Positions 44,850-55,181 of a stretch of DNA of 64,000 nucleotides are shown here, in pieces (positions within the stretch are counted from its first letter, which is position 1; every line of letters begins with the position of its first letter). The DNA comes from Gemmatimonadetes bacterium bin94 (GTDB taxonomy: Bacteria > Gemmatimonadota > Gemmatimonadetes > Longimicrobiales > Gaopeijiaceae), in contig MPNE01000003.1 in NCBI GenBank assembly GCA_002238865.1, forward strand, positions 62,001 to 126,000, written 5' to 3'. The notes under the pieces are model-generated. The model did no database searches. It worked only from the letters and a program-made list of their open reading frames with translations, and was not told the origin of the DNA. Both the position numbers and the translations under genes were made by a program.

Positions 44850-45512
44850 ATGTCGCTCACGGTTGGAGACGCCGCGCCCGACTTCAGCGCCGACACAAGC
44901 GAAGGCCGTATCGATTTCCACGAGTGGATCGGAGACAGCTGGGCCGTCCTCTTCTCGCACCCAAAGAACTTCACTCCGGTCTGCACGACCGAGCTGGGGT
45001 ACATGGCGGGGCTCAAGCCGGAGTTCGACAGACGGAACTGCAAGATCATCGGGCTGAGCGTGGACCCCCCCGACAGCCACCGCGCATGGTCGGAGGATAT
45101 TCGCGACGCCACCGGCCACGCTCCCAACTACCCCATCATCGCCGACACCGAGCTGAAAGTCGCCAAGCTCTTCGGGATGCTGCCCGCGGACGCCGGCGAG
45201 AGCTGGGAAGGCCGCACGCCGATGGACAACGCCACGGTCCGCTCGGTCTTCATCATCGGACCCGACAAGCAGATCAAGCTCACCATCACCTATCCAATGA
45301 GCACGGGACGCAACTTCGACGAAGTCCTGCGCGTGCTCGACTCGGTGCAGCTGACCGCCAGACACAAGGTGGCCACTCCCGTGAACTGGAACCGGGGAGA
45401 CCGGGTCATCATCCTGCCCGCTGTTTCGGACGAAGCCGCCAGGGAGGTCTTTCCGGAGGGCTGGGATTCACCCAAACCCTACATCCGCTTTGTCGACCAG
45501 CCCGCAGACTAG
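44850..45512 (+). CDS. peroxiredoxin, 1-Cys (Prx6/AhpC-TSA) type
   Basis: This 220-aa enzyme reduces peroxides. It begins MSLTVGDAAPDFSADTSEG and has the peroxidatic cysteine in FTPVCTTELG (about Cys47), with PDSHRAWSEDI and the C-terminal Prx6 domain (VATPVNWNRGDRVIILPAVSDEAA). No resolving cysteine of the AhpC type is seen. AGGAGG is 5 nt before the ATG. It is a single gene divergent from the atp operon. Confidence 0.97.
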   Translation: MSLTVGDAAPDFSADTSEGRIDFHEWIGDSWAVLFSHPKNFTPVCTTELGYMAGLKPEFDRRNCKIIGLSVDPPDSHRAWSEDIRDATGHAPNYPIIADTELKVAKLFGMLPADAGESWEGRTPMDNATVRSVFIIGPDKQIKLTITYPMSTGRNFDEVLRVLDSVQLTARHKVATPVNWNRGDRVIILPAVSDEAAREVFPEGWDSPKPYIRFVDQPAD

Positions 45513-45581
45513 CCGCCGCCCCCTGAACCTGCGGGCGTCCGACTTCGACCACCCCCAAGCCAAGCATCCCGCGGAGCGTTC

Positions 45582-46622
<1,041 letters not shown>

Positions 46623-46719
46623 AGGCCGCGTCACCCGACGACCAACCTCCGAGTTGTAAAGGGCCGCCGGGCACCCGCGGCAAGAGCCCGCGGCGCCATG
46701 CCGCGCGCGGGACGGCGTA

Positions 46720-47970
46720 ATGGCGCTGACCGCCGTCCTCGCAACCGCCTCCCTGCTCCTCCTGCTGGTTACGGCCGCGCTCACCGTGGCTCTGACCGCC
46801 GTGCTCAGGATCAGCGATTCGGAGGCCCGTATCCTGGCTGGAGAAGGCTTCGCCGGTGCGGACGCCCTTGCGGCGCTTCGGTCGGACGAGGTCGCGACGT
46901 CGCCCGTCGGGATCCTCCGTGCCATCTGCTTCCTGGGGGCGACAGCGTCAGGCGTGGTCGCCGCGGCCACCGCGTGGGGATCGCAGGGGATGTGGATCGG
47001 TGGCCCGGCCGTGGTCCTGCTGGTGCTCCTCGCGGGCGACCTGGCTCCGCGTGCGATCGCGAGCCGCGGTCCGGTTCGCATGGCGCTGGTCGCCGCGCCC
47101 TTCCTCCGCAGGGCTTCCCGCATCCTGGGCCGGTTGCTGTTTCCACTGCTCGCTGTGGGACGCCTGCTCTCGCGGGTATCCGGCCGCGGCGAGGCGTCGC
47201 CGGATGAGCTGCAGGTCCGGGAAGCGCTGGAGATCGGGGCCGACGAGGGTGTCGTGGGTGCGGACGAGCATCGTCTGGTGGAGAGGGCGTTCAAGCTGGA
47301 CGAATTGAACGCCTGGGACGCCATGACGCCGCGGGTGGACATCGTCGCACTGGACGATTCGCGTCCCCTCGGCGAGATCCTTCCCGAACTGGAGGACATG
47401 CCGCACTCGCGCGTCCCGGTGTACCGCGAGACGATCGACGACGTAACGGGAATCGTGCACGTGCGCGACGCCTACCGCGCCTACGTCGCGGGACGCCTGA
47501 GCGTGCCGCTCTCGGACCTCGCCCGGGAACCCATGTTCGTGCCGGGTTCGCTGTCTCTGTCGAAGCTCCTCGCCGACTTCCGGGCGCGGCGCACCCACAT
47601 GGGGATCGTGGCCGACGAGTTCGGTGGCACCGACGGCCTGATCACGCTGGAGGATGTGCTCGAGGAGCTGGTGGGCGAAATCGTGGACGAGACCGATGTG
47701 GACGAGGATCCGCTGACCCGGCTCTCCGCGGACGAGATCATCGCCTCCGGCGGGGCGGACCTCCGCGAAATCAACGAACGCTTCGACCTTGCATTGCCGG
47801 CGAGCGAAAACCGCTCGCTGAACGGCTTCATTCTGGAAGAGCTCGGCCGGGTGCCGGAACCCGGGACCTTCCTGAAGGCAGGGGGCGCAGAGATCGAGGT
47901 CCTGAAGGCGTCGGACACACAGGTTCTGCGCGCCCGGCTTCGCCGCTCGCCCGGGGAGCCGCGCACCTGA
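46720..47970 (+). CDS. CNNM/CorC (HlyC/CorC) transport-associated membrane protein
   Basis: This 416-aa protein has a DUF21/CNNM membrane domain with about four helices (residues 1-150), two CBS domains (about 205-325; MTPRVDIVALDDSRP, HSRVPVYRETIDDVTGIVH, MGIVADEFGGTDGLITLEDVLEELVGEI) and a C-terminal CorC_HlyC domain. The family is linked to Mg2+/Co2+ efflux or resistance. The stop overlaps the next start (TGATG). Confidence 0.93.
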   Translation: MALTAVLATASLLLLLVTAALTVALTAVLRISDSEARILAGEGFAGADALAALRSDEVATSPVGILRAICFLGATASGVVAAATAWGSQGMWIGGPAVVLLVLLAGDLAPRAIASRGPVRMALVAAPFLRRASRILGRLLFPLLAVGRLLSRVSGRGEASPDELQVREALEIGADEGVVGADEHRLVERAFKLDELNAWDAMTPRVDIVALDDSRPLGEILPELEDMPHSRVPVYRETIDDVTGIVHVRDAYRAYVAGRLSVPLSDLAREPMFVPGSLSLSKLLADFRARRTHMGIVADEFGGTDGLITLEDVLEELVGEIVDETDVDEDPLTRLSADEIIASGGADLREINERFDLALPASENRSLNGFILEELGRVPEPGTFLKAGGAEIEVLKASDTQVLRARLRRSPGEPRT

Positions 47971-48578
47971 TGGCGCGCATCATGCCCTTTGGCGGCCACC
48001 GGCCCCGCATCGCGGAGTCCGCCTTCGTGGCGCCGACCGCAGTTGTCATCGGCGACGTCGTGGTCGGGGAGCGAGCCAGCATCTGGTTCGGGACCATCCT
48101 GCGCGGAGACCACCCTGAACATGGCATCCGCGTCGGTGCCCGTGCCAACGTGCAGGACAACGCCGTGATCCACACCAGCGAGCAGGGTCCGACCGTGCTC
48201 GAGGACGATGTCACGGTGGGGCACGGCGCCATCATGGAGAGCTGCCGGATCGGGAAGCGCGCGGTGGTGGGGATGGGAGCGGTGGTGCTGCAGCGCGCCG
48301 AAGTGGGCGAGGGGTGCGTGATCGCCGCCGGGGCCGTCGTGAAGGAAGGTGCGACGATCGCGCCGGGCAGTCTGGTGGCAGGGGTGCCGGGCCGGGTGCG
48401 GCCGCTGAGCGCGTCGGCGGCCGGATGGACCGAACGCAGCGCCGGGCACTACGTCGAGCTGAGCCGGCAGTACATGGCGGACTCCGCATGCGAGCTGTGC
48501 GGCGGCCCGACGCTGGAGCGGCACTGCAAGATCATCTGTCTGAACTGCGGGTTTCAGCGGGACTGCAGCGACCCCTAG
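47970..48578 (+). CDS. gamma-carbonic-anhydrase-like protein with C-terminal zinc ribbon
   Basis: This 202-aa protein has left-handed beta-helix hexapeptide repeats (residues 15-140) of the gamma-carbonic-anhydrase/PaaY family. Two of the three zinc-ligand histidines are in place, His68 (VIHTS) and His85 (VGHG). At the third position the usual His is Glu90 (IMESC instead of ILHGC). Residues 174-199 add a cysteine cluster, CELCGG then HCKIICLNCGF and DC, typical of a zinc ribbon. Function as an active anhydrase is therefore doubtful. It is coupled to the CNNM gene. Confidence 0.92.
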   Translation: MARIMPFGGHRPRIAESAFVAPTAVVIGDVVVGERASIWFGTILRGDHPEHGIRVGARANVQDNAVIHTSEQGPTVLEDDVTVGHGAIMESCRIGKRAVVGMGAVVLQRAEVGEGCVIAAGAVVKEGATIAPGSLVAGVPGRVRPLSASAAGWTERSAGHYVELSRQYMADSACELCGGPTLERHCKIICLNCGFQRDCSDP

Positions 48579-50176
48579 CCGAATTCGATGCCCTGCGCGA
48601 GCGGCAGATCGTTACTCCAGTTCACCGTGTTGGTCTGGCGGCGCATGTACGATTTCCAGGCGTCCGAGCCCGATTCGCGGCCACCGCCTGTTTCCTTTTC
48701 GCCACCGAAGGCACCGCCGATCTCGGCTCCGGAGGTCCCGATGTTCACGTTGGCGATGCCGCAGTCGCTTCCCCGGTGGGAGAGGAAGTGCTCCGCCTCG
48801 CGGACGTTGTCGGTGAAAATCGCGGAGGAGAGCCCCTGCGGGACGGAGTTGTGCAGGTCGATGGCCTCGTCCAGCTCGGCTGCCGCTTCCGATGGACTCG
48901 CCCCCGCAGTCCCGTAGTCGATGACGTACAGAATCGGTGCGAAGGTCTCGTGCTGCACGATGTCGAAGCGATTTTCCGCGGCAGCGATGCACGGCGTGAC
49001 GTAGAGGCCTCCCGGGTAGCGGTCTCCGGTGAGGCGCTCGCCGCCGCACAGGATCTCGCCCCCCTCTTCCTTGACCCGCCGCCGCGCGTCGAGGAGATCG
49101 TCTACCGCCTGTGCGTTGACGACGGGGCCCATGAGGGTACCGCCCTCCAGAGGGTTGCCGATGCGCACGTCCCGGTAGGCTCGAACCAGACGGGAAACCA
49201 GATCGTCGCGCACTGAGCGGTGCACGATGACGCGGCGGGTGCTCGTGCAGCGCTGGCCCGCGGTGCCCACCGAGCCGAAGAGGATGGCCGGAACCGCCAG
49301 GTCCAGATTGGCCTCGGCAGTGACGATGATGGCGTTGTTGCCGCCCAGCTCCAGAATGGTACGGCCCAACCGCTTGCCCACCACTTCGGCGACGCGCCTG
49401 CCGACCGGGCACGAACCCGTCGCCGAGACGAGGGGGATGCGCCGGTCGTGGAGGAGCCTGTCGCCCACGGTGGCGCCCTTGCCCACGACCAGGCTGAACA
49501 CTGCGGGATCGACGCCCTGCTCGCGGCAAACCCGGGACGCGATCCGCGTGACGGCGATGGCCGTCAGCGGCGTTCCCGAAGCCGGCTTCCATACGGTCGC
49601 GTCGCCGCACACGGCTGCGATCGCGGCGTTCCACGACCAAACCGCCACCGGAAAATTGAAGGCGCTGATGACGCCGACAACGCCCAGCGGGTGCCACTGC
49701 TCCCGCATGTGGTGGTCGGGACGTTCGCTGGCCATGGTCAGGCCGTAGAGCTGCCTTGACAGCCCCACCGCGAAATCGCAGATGTCGATCATCTCCTGGA
49801 CCTCGCCCTCCCCCTCGGCCCTGATCTTGCCCATCTCGAGGGTAACGAGCGCACCGAGGGCTTCCTTGTGCGCACGGAGCCGGTTGCCGAGCTGGCGGAC
49901 CACCTCGCCACGGTGCGGCGCCGGCACCTTCCGCCATTCGAGAAACGCGCGCCCCGCCCTGTCGACGATCGCGTCGTACTCGTCCTCGGTCACCTGTTCG
50001 ACGGTCGCGATGCGGGATCCGTCGATGGGCGTGAAGACATCGAGGCGGGGGCCGGAACCGACCCATTCGCCATTGAATCCGCCCGGGTTGACATCTTCGA
50101 TCCCCAGCGAGCGAAGAATCCCGCGCGCGACGTGGTTCACCTCAGGGGCGCGGCGTTCCTGCGTGACTACCGTCAT
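48575..50176 (-). CDS. aldehyde dehydrogenase, ALDH7 (aminoadipate-semialdehyde) type
   Basis: This 533-aa enzyme belongs to the ALDH7/antiquitin group, which oxidises alpha-aminoadipic semialdehyde in lysine breakdown. Motifs: AFNFPVAVWSWNAAIAAVCGD, LELGGNNAIIV (catalytic Glu), catalytic Cys in GTAGQRCTSTRR, and the C-terminal IGGAFGGEKETGGGRESGSD. The ATG at 50176 is used. Its stop codon shares the CTAG with the stop of the convergent gamma-CA gene. No other lysine genes are adjacent. Confidence 0.95.
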   Translation of the reverse strand: MTVVTQERRAPEVNHVARGILRSLGIEDVNPGGFNGEWVGSGPRLDVFTPIDGSRIATVEQVTEDEYDAIVDRAGRAFLEWRKVPAPHRGEVVRQLGNRLRAHKEALGALVTLEMGKIRAEGEGEVQEMIDICDFAVGLSRQLYGLTMASERPDHHMREQWHPLGVVGVISAFNFPVAVWSWNAAIAAVCGDATVWKPASGTPLTAIAVTRIASRVCREQGVDPAVFSLVVGKGATVGDRLLHDRRIPLVSATGSCPVGRRVAEVVGKRLGRTILELGGNNAIIVTAEANLDLAVPAILFGSVGTAGQRCTSTRRVIVHRSVRDDLVSRLVRAYRDVRIGNPLEGGTLMGPVVNAQAVDDLLDARRRVKEEGGEILCGGERLTGDRYPGGLYVTPCIAAAENRFDIVQHETFAPILYVIDYGTAGASPSEAAAELDEAIDLHNSVPQGLSSAIFTDNVREAEHFLSHRGSDCGIANVNIGTSGAEIGGAFGGEKETGGGRESGSDAWKSYMRRQTNTVNWSNDLPLAQGIEFG

Positions 50177-50195
50177 TGGAGCTGATCCTTGCCTG

Positions 50196-50972
50196 TCAAA
50201 TTCCATTGATCCCGAGAATTGCCCCGGTATACCAGCCGATCATCGTATCTCCCCACCCGTAGGCGATCCCCGCCGCGAACGCCAGAAAGATACCGAAGGG
50301 CACCAGCCTGCCGGTGCGAAACGCGATCGGTCCAAAGATAATCGAACCGAGTAGCGCTCCGGCGAAGAGGGTCAAGAGGACGCCGGCGGGGCCCAGGAAC
50401 GCCCCGATCATGCCCATCATCTTCAAGTCCCCTCCTCCCATCGCGTCCTTGCCGAAGACGATCCTGCCCAGCGCGGCAATCACCCAGAGAGTGCCGAAAC
50501 CCACGGCCGCCCCGAGCAGTGCATCCGTAAGCGACGGCCCGCCGGCGAGCGGTGCCATGGCCAGTCCAACCATGGCGCCGCCCAGGGAAAGCTGATCGGG
50601 GATGATATATTTCCGGGCGTCGGTCAGAGCGATGCCGAGCAGCACCGTGAAGAAGATGCCTCCCCGCACCGCCTCCGGCTGGACGCCCCACCGGCTGGCC
50701 ATTCCCGCCCAGATCAGGGCTACGGCGACCTCGACCAGAGGGTACGCCGCGCTCAGACGGTCGCCGCAGTGCGCGCACCGGCCCCTCAACACCAGGTAAC
50801 TGAGCACGGGAACGACCTCGAACCAGCGCAGACCCGCGTCGCACCCAGGGCACCGGGATCGTGGCTTCACGACGGACTCCCCGTCCGGCCACCTGGCCAC
50901 GCCGACGTTGAGAAACGAGCCCACCGAGAGCCCCAGCACGGCGGCGATTCCGGTCAGAAGAAGGTTGTCCAC
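50196..50972 (-). CDS. pilD: prepilin peptidase / N-methyltransferase
   Basis: This 258-aa inner-membrane protein cleaves and methylates type IV prepilins and related pseudopilins. The N-terminal zinc-binding domain has CPGC and CAHC; GSFLNV is near the N-terminus. Catalytic aspartates are in LTDARKYIIPD and GGGDLKMMGMIGAFLG. About eight transmembrane helices are predicted. The GTG start is 3 nt after the upstream methyltransferase stop. No pilus genes are in the window. Confidence 0.96.
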   Translation of the reverse strand: MDNLLLTGIAAVLGLSVGSFLNVGVARWPDGESVVKPRSRCPGCDAGLRWFEVVPVLSYLVLRGRCAHCGDRLSAAYPLVEVAVALIWAGMASRWGVQPEAVRGGIFFTVLLGIALTDARKYIIPDQLSLGGAMVGLAMAPLAGGPSLTDALLGAAVGFGTLWVIAALGRIVFGKDAMGGGDLKMMGMIGAFLGPAGVLLTLFAGALLGSIIFGPIAFRTGRLVPFGIFLAFAAGIAYGWGDTMIGWYTGAILGINGI

Positions 50973-50975
50973 CCG

Positions 50976-51734
50976 TCAGGCCCCTCGTCCCGGGCGCGTC
51001 AGGACGTACATCAGGATCGATCCGGCCACGGCGACATTCAGCGAATCCACCCCCTCGGCCTGGGGGACCGAGATCGCCCTGCCGGGGTTCTCCTCCGACA
51101 GCGGGATGCCCCTCACCTCGTTGCCGACGACGAGCACCCAGTTGCGGGCAGACGCTTCCTCGACCGTGTCCACGGGAGCCCCCTCCGTATCCGCGTGGAG
51201 AACGGTGGCGCTCCCAACCCCGCCCGGCGCGATGAGGGGCACATGGAACACCGCTCCCGCCGAAGCGCGAACCACCTTCGCGTTCCAGGGGTCGACCGTT
51301 CCCCGCCCGATCACCACTCCGTCGAGGCCGAACCCCCACGCGGACCGAATGAGCGTGCCCAGATTGCCGGGGATCTGCACGCCAATGGCCATCAGGTAGC
51401 GGCCACGCTCGAGCGGACGCTTCTCGAGTGGGGGCGGCCTCACGCAGGCCAGCACCGGCACGGGCGCGTCGGACGTACACAGGTCCCTGACGTCTTCGTC
51501 GCGAACGAACCCGGTTTCGACCCCGCGCCCGGCGCACCCGGAGACGATCGCCCGACCCGGCTGCCCGGCGCTGTAGTCCTCCCCGACAAGCACCCAGCGC
51601 ACGTCCACGGCGGACCACAGAGCCTCCAGGATGACCCTGGGACCCTCCACCATGGCCAGCCCCTCGCGTTCGCGCGCGCGGCGGGAATCAAGCCGGCGGA
51701 CCAGTCGCTGCCTAGATTTGCTGATCCGGTTCAA
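50976..51734 (-). CDS. SpoU/TrmH family RNA 2'-O-methyltransferase
   Basis: This 252-aa SPOUT enzyme methylates a ribose 2'-OH in rRNA or tRNA using SAM. An N-terminal substrate-binding region (EGLAMVEGPRVILEAL) precedes the knot domain: motif 1 QIPGNLGTLIRSAWGFG, motif 2 LVVGNEVRGIP and motif 3 ISVPQAEGVDSLNVAVAGSILMY. The TTG at 51734 is chosen: AAGGAGG lies 6 nt upstream. Target site is unknown (RlmB-, TrmH- or TsnR-like). Confidence 0.93.
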   Translation of the reverse strand: MNRISKSRQRLVRRLDSRRAREREGLAMVEGPRVILEALWSAVDVRWVLVGEDYSAGQPGRAIVSGCAGRGVETGFVRDEDVRDLCTSDAPVPVLACVRPPPLEKRPLERGRYLMAIGVQIPGNLGTLIRSAWGFGLDGVVIGRGTVDPWNAKVVRASAGAVFHVPLIAPGGVGSATVLHADTEGAPVDTVEEASARNWVLVVGNEVRGIPLSEENPGRAISVPQAEGVDSLNVAVAGSILMYVLTRPGRGA

Positions 51735-51783
51735 CCAGCCCCTCCTTCGTCGCCCCGAAGCCCTCATGGACAGTGATGCCCTC

Positions 51784-52605
51784 ATGGACAACCACGATAC
51801 CCTTCCCGTTGCCCTTACCATCGCCGGCAGCGACAGCGGCGGCGGCGCGGGTATCCAGGCCGACCTCAAGACATTCCACCAGTGGCGCGTCTACGGTACC
51901 TCGGCGGTGACCGCGGTGACCGCACAGAACACCCTGGGCGTGCAGAAGGTCCACCCGGTTCCCGCCGACGTGGTCGCCGCCCAGATCCGGAGCGTCGCTG
52001 TGGACATCCCACCGCGCGCGGTCAAGTCCGGAATGTTGGCCTCCTCCGCCATCGTCCACGCCGTGGCCGGCGCGATCCGGGACGTGCACCCGGGCGGCTA
52101 CGTGCTCGACCCGGTCATGGTCGCTTCCAGCGGCGACGCCCTCCTCGAGCCGGATGCGGTCTCGGCGCTGCGGGACGAGCTCATTCCGCTGGCGACCGTC
52201 GTGACCCCGAACTGGCCCGAGGCGGCGCTCCTTGCGGGAGTAGTTGAACCCAGCGTCCGGGGCATGGACATGGCTGCAAGGGCCATCGTCGACATGGGGG
52301 CCGGAGCGGTCCTCGTGAAGGGCGGTCACGTGGGCGGCGGCGACGTGGTCGACGTGTTCCGCTCCGGCACCTCCCGGCACGTCTTCCGCGGCACCAGGGT
52401 CGAGACTCGCCATACCCATGGGACCGGGTGCACCCTGAGCGCGGCCATCGCCGCCGCGCTCGCTCGCGGCACGCCCCTGGAGGCGGCCGTCGAGACGGCG
52501 ATCGGGTGGGTGAGGGAGGCGATCGCCCGCGCGCCGGGGTTGGGGGCGGGGCACGGGCCCGTAAATCATTTCACCCGGGTGAGCCGGGCCGCCCACGGAC
52601 GCTGA
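51784..52605 (+). CDS. thiD: hydroxymethylpyrimidine / phosphomethylpyrimidine kinase
   Basis: This 273-aa ribokinase-fold enzyme phosphorylates HMP to HMP-PP for thiamine synthesis. Motifs: VALTIAGSDSGGGAGIQADLKTF, TAVTAQNTLGV, KSGMLAS, VLDPVMVASSGDALL, TPNWPEAALL and the anion-hole/catalytic THGTGCTLSAAIAAALA. Two in-frame ATGs in a 12-bp direct repeat (51766 and 51784) are possible starts; 51784 gives the usual N-terminus. It is divergent from the methyltransferase with only about 50 nt between starts. Confidence 0.94.
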   Translation: MDNHDTLPVALTIAGSDSGGGAGIQADLKTFHQWRVYGTSAVTAVTAQNTLGVQKVHPVPADVVAAQIRSVAVDIPPRAVKSGMLASSAIVHAVAGAIRDVHPGGYVLDPVMVASSGDALLEPDAVSALRDELIPLATVVTPNWPEAALLAGVVEPSVRGMDMAARAIVDMGAGAVLVKGGHVGGGDVVDVFRSGTSRHVFRGTRVETRHTHGTGCTLSAAIAAALARGTPLEAAVETAIGWVREAIARAPGLGAGHGPVNHFTRVSRAAHGR

Positions 52606-52654
52606 CACTCCCCGCGGGATAACGCGGCTGCCCCCTCGCGGCCTCCCCGTCCCG

Positions 52655-53476
52655 TCACCGGGGCAGCGCCGGGACCAGAGCCTCCAGCAGCGCCCCCAGG
52701 GTGGCCCCGGCCTCGTCGCCGTACCGCATCACCTCCTCGTGATCGAGGGATCCGAGGCCGAGGCCCGAGGCCCGGTTCGTGATGAGCGAAAACGCCAGGA
52801 CGCGCTGCCCTCCGGCCCGGGCGACGGTCACCTCGGGCACGGTGGACATCCCCACCGCATCGGCGCCGGCCGCGCGCAGCGCACGGATCTCCGCCGGCGA
52901 CTCGAAGTGTGGCCCCCCCACCGCGGCGTAGATGCCTCGGGGAAGCAGCGTCCCTGCTTCCAGGGCCGCCGCCTCGGCGAGGGCCATCAGTGCCGGATCG
53001 CAGGGGCGGCTCATGTCGGGGAAGCGCGACTCGTCTCCGGTCACCGGGCCTGCCAGCACCGAGCGGAACATCAGATTGAGGCAGTCGTCGACGAGCATCA
53101 CGGACCCGGGAACCAGATCGGAGCGGATCCCTCCGGCGGCGTTCGTCAGGACGAGCGTGCGGGCTCCCAGCGCCCGGCCGACCCTGACGGGCGCGGCGAC
53201 GGTGTCGGCGCCGACGCCTTCGTAGAGGTGGAAGCGTCCGGACTGGACCAGCACCGCCGTGTCCGCGATGCGCCCGATCAGAAAACGGCCCGCGTGTCCT
53301 TCCACCGAGGTCGCGGGGAAGCCCGGCAGGTCGCCGAACGCCACCTCGACGGGGTCCCGCACCCGCGCGGACAGCCCGCCGAGCCCCGAGCCGAGCACCA
53401 GGTGGACGCGGGGACGGAGGCCGCCGCGCTCAAGGAGGATCCGGGCGCACTCCCTGACGCGAGGCGCCGTCGTCAA
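52655..53476 (-). CDS. punA: purine-nucleoside phosphorylase
   Basis: This 273-aa trimeric-type phosphorylase (PNP class with GSGLGGL, HAGRFLIG, SGRFHLYEG, TNAAGGI, GGPHFESPAEIRALRAAGADAVGMSTVPE and SLITNRASGL) splits purine nucleosides with phosphate for salvage. The TTG start overlaps the stop of the nucleoside transporter gene by 3 nt, so uptake and cleavage are coupled. Confidence 0.95.
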   Translation of the reverse strand: MTTAPRVRECARILLERGGLRPRVHLVLGSGLGGLSARVRDPVEVAFGDLPGFPATSVEGHAGRFLIGRIADTAVLVQSGRFHLYEGVGADTVAAPVRVGRALGARTLVLTNAAGGIRSDLVPGSVMLVDDCLNLMFRSVLAGPVTGDESRFPDMSRPCDPALMALAEAAALEAGTLLPRGIYAAVGGPHFESPAEIRALRAAGADAVGMSTVPEVTVARAGGQRVLAFSLITNRASGLGLGSLDHEEVMRYGDEAGATLGALLEALVPALPR

Positions 53477-54999
53477 ATCAGGACGCCCGCGATCGCCGCC
53501 GTCATGAATGCCGCGATTGATCCGCCGATCATCGCTCGCAGCCCCAGCCGGGCGAGATCCTGCCGCCGCCGGGGGGCGATCCCTCCGATGCCCCCGATCT
53601 GAATGGCGATCGACGAGAAGTTGGCGAAGCCCGAGAGCGCGTAGGTCGCGATCGTCGCCGAGCGCGGGGACAGCTCACCCGCAGCCATGGAATCGGCGAG
53701 GCCCAGGTACGCCACGAACTCGGTCGCAACCGTCTTGAGTCCCATCAGCGATCCGACGGAGGCCGCATCCTCCCACGTGACGCCTATCACCCAGGCAACC
53801 GGCGCGAGCAGCCACCCGAGAATACCCTCGAGGGAGAGTTGCTCGAATCCCACGAGACCGCCGGCCCACCCCAGGATTCCGTTCAGAAGCGCGATCAGGG
53901 CCAGAAAGGCCAGCAGCATCGCCCCCACGTTGAGTGCCAGCTGCAACCCCTCCCCCGCCCCGCGCGCCGCAGCCTCGATCACGTTCACGTCCGGGCGTTC
54001 CAGCTTCGCCTTCAGCTTCCCGGCGGTCTCCGATTCCTCCGTTTCGGGCACCATCAGCTTGGCGACGACCAGAGCTGCCGGCGCTGACATCAGAGAAGCC
54101 GCCATCAGGTGTCCCGCAATGTCGGGAAAGAACCCCACGAGCATCCCCGCGTACGCGGCCATGACTCCGCCTGCCACGGTCGCGAAGCCCCCGGTCATCA
54201 CGGCCATCAGCTCGGAGCGCGTCATGCCGTCGACGAACGGCTTGATCAGCAACGGCGCCTCGGTCTGCCCAACGAAGATGTTGCCGGCCGCCGACAGGGT
54301 CTCGGCGCCGCTCGTCCGCATGGTGCGCTGCATGACCCAGGCAATCCCGCCCACGACGCGCTGCATGATCCCCAGGTGGTACAGCACGGTCATCACCGAC
54401 GCGAAGAAAATGATCGTCGGCAGCACGTTGAACGCGACGAAGGCGCCGGTGCGCGCCACGTATTGCCCCTCTTCCGCAAAGCCCGCGTTGCCGGGATCGC
54501 CCGTCCCGACGGGCACGTTGTTCCAGACCAGGTCGCCGAACAGGAACGTGGCGCCCTCCAGTGTGAAACCCACCGCCGCCAGGATCACATGGTTGGCGGT
54601 GTCGAAGACTCCGGCCCCGAAGGGCGTCCGCAGGATCAGCACGGCGAAGATGAACTGGAGGGCCAGCCCCCATAGCACAACCCGCCACGGGATGCGCCTT
54701 CGGTTCGCACTCAGGGCCCAGGCGGCGAGCGCGAGGAGACCGAGGCCGAGAAGTCCCCTCAGACGGGAGGCGAGGTCGGTGACGCTCTCGGCGGTCTGGA
54801 CGACCGCGCCGGTCGGCCCGAAGAATCCGGCTCCTGCCGCGGTGACGGGGCCGGTGTGGGCATGCACCTCCCCGGCACCGGTTGCCAGAAACGCGAGGAT
54901 CGCCAGCGGCGGGAGCACCCATGTCCACGTCCGCGTCGGGCGTGGCGGCGCGGCAGTGGCTCGCCGGAGCCACGGAAAGGGGAACGGGAGATCGGGCAT
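53473..54999 (-). CDS. concentrative nucleoside transporter (CNT family, NupC-like)
   Basis: This 508-aa membrane protein imports nucleosides with a cation. After a longer N-terminal part with two helices (about 28-95), the CNT core has [65 protein letters not shown] and [23 protein letters not shown]. It overlaps the downstream phosphorylase gene, forming a nucleoside salvage pair. Confidence 0.95.
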   Translation of the reverse strand: MPDLPFPFPWLRRATAAPPRPTRTWTWVLPPLAILAFLATGAGEVHAHTGPVTAAGAGFFGPTGAVVQTAESVTDLASRLRGLLGLGLLALAAWALSANRRRIPWRVVLWGLALQFIFAVLILRTPFGAGVFDTANHVILAAVGFTLEGATFLFGDLVWNNVPVGTGDPGNAGFAEEGQYVARTGAFVAFNVLPTIIFFASVMTVLYHLGIMQRVVGGIAWVMQRTMRTSGAETLSAAGNIFVGQTEAPLLIKPFVDGMTRSELMAVMTGGFATVAGGVMAAYAGMLVGFFPDIAGHLMAASLMSAPAALVVAKLMVPETEESETAGKLKAKLERPDVNVIEAAARGAGEGLQLALNVGAMLLAFLALIALLNGILGWAGGLVGFEQLSLEGILGWLLAPVAWVIGVTWEDAASVGSLMGLKTVATEFVAYLGLADSMAAGELSPRSATIATYALSGFANFSSIAIQIGGIGGIAPRRRQDLARLGLRAMIGGSIAAFMTAAIAGVLI

Positions 55000-55116
55000 G
55001 CTGGAATCTTACCGGCGCGCGCTCGGCACCGCCAACTGCCCACAACCCCGCATCCCCCCCGCGGAATGCCCGAACCGGTCAAAACGGCGGGATTCAACCG
55101 GTCCATGCGGCGAAAA

Positions 55117-55133
55117 CCTGCCAAAATGGCAGG
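55117..55133. promoter_or_regulatory. palindrome 1 upstream of dnaK
   Basis: CCTGCCA and TGGCAGG form a perfect inverted repeat around AAA, 134 nt before the dnaK ATG. It is one of two related sites (GCCA-N3-TGGC core). Confidence 0.6.
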
Positions 55134-55149
55134 CAACCCGGGGTGGAGT

Positions 55150-55164
55150 CGGCCATTTTGGCCG
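55150..55164. promoter_or_regulatory. palindrome 2 upstream of dnaK
   Basis: CGGCCA and TGGCCG form a perfect inverted repeat around TTT, 32 bp centre-to-centre from palindrome 1 (about three helical turns). The two also pair with each other. Confidence 0.6.
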
Positions 55165-55181
55165 GAATCGCGGCACGCACC

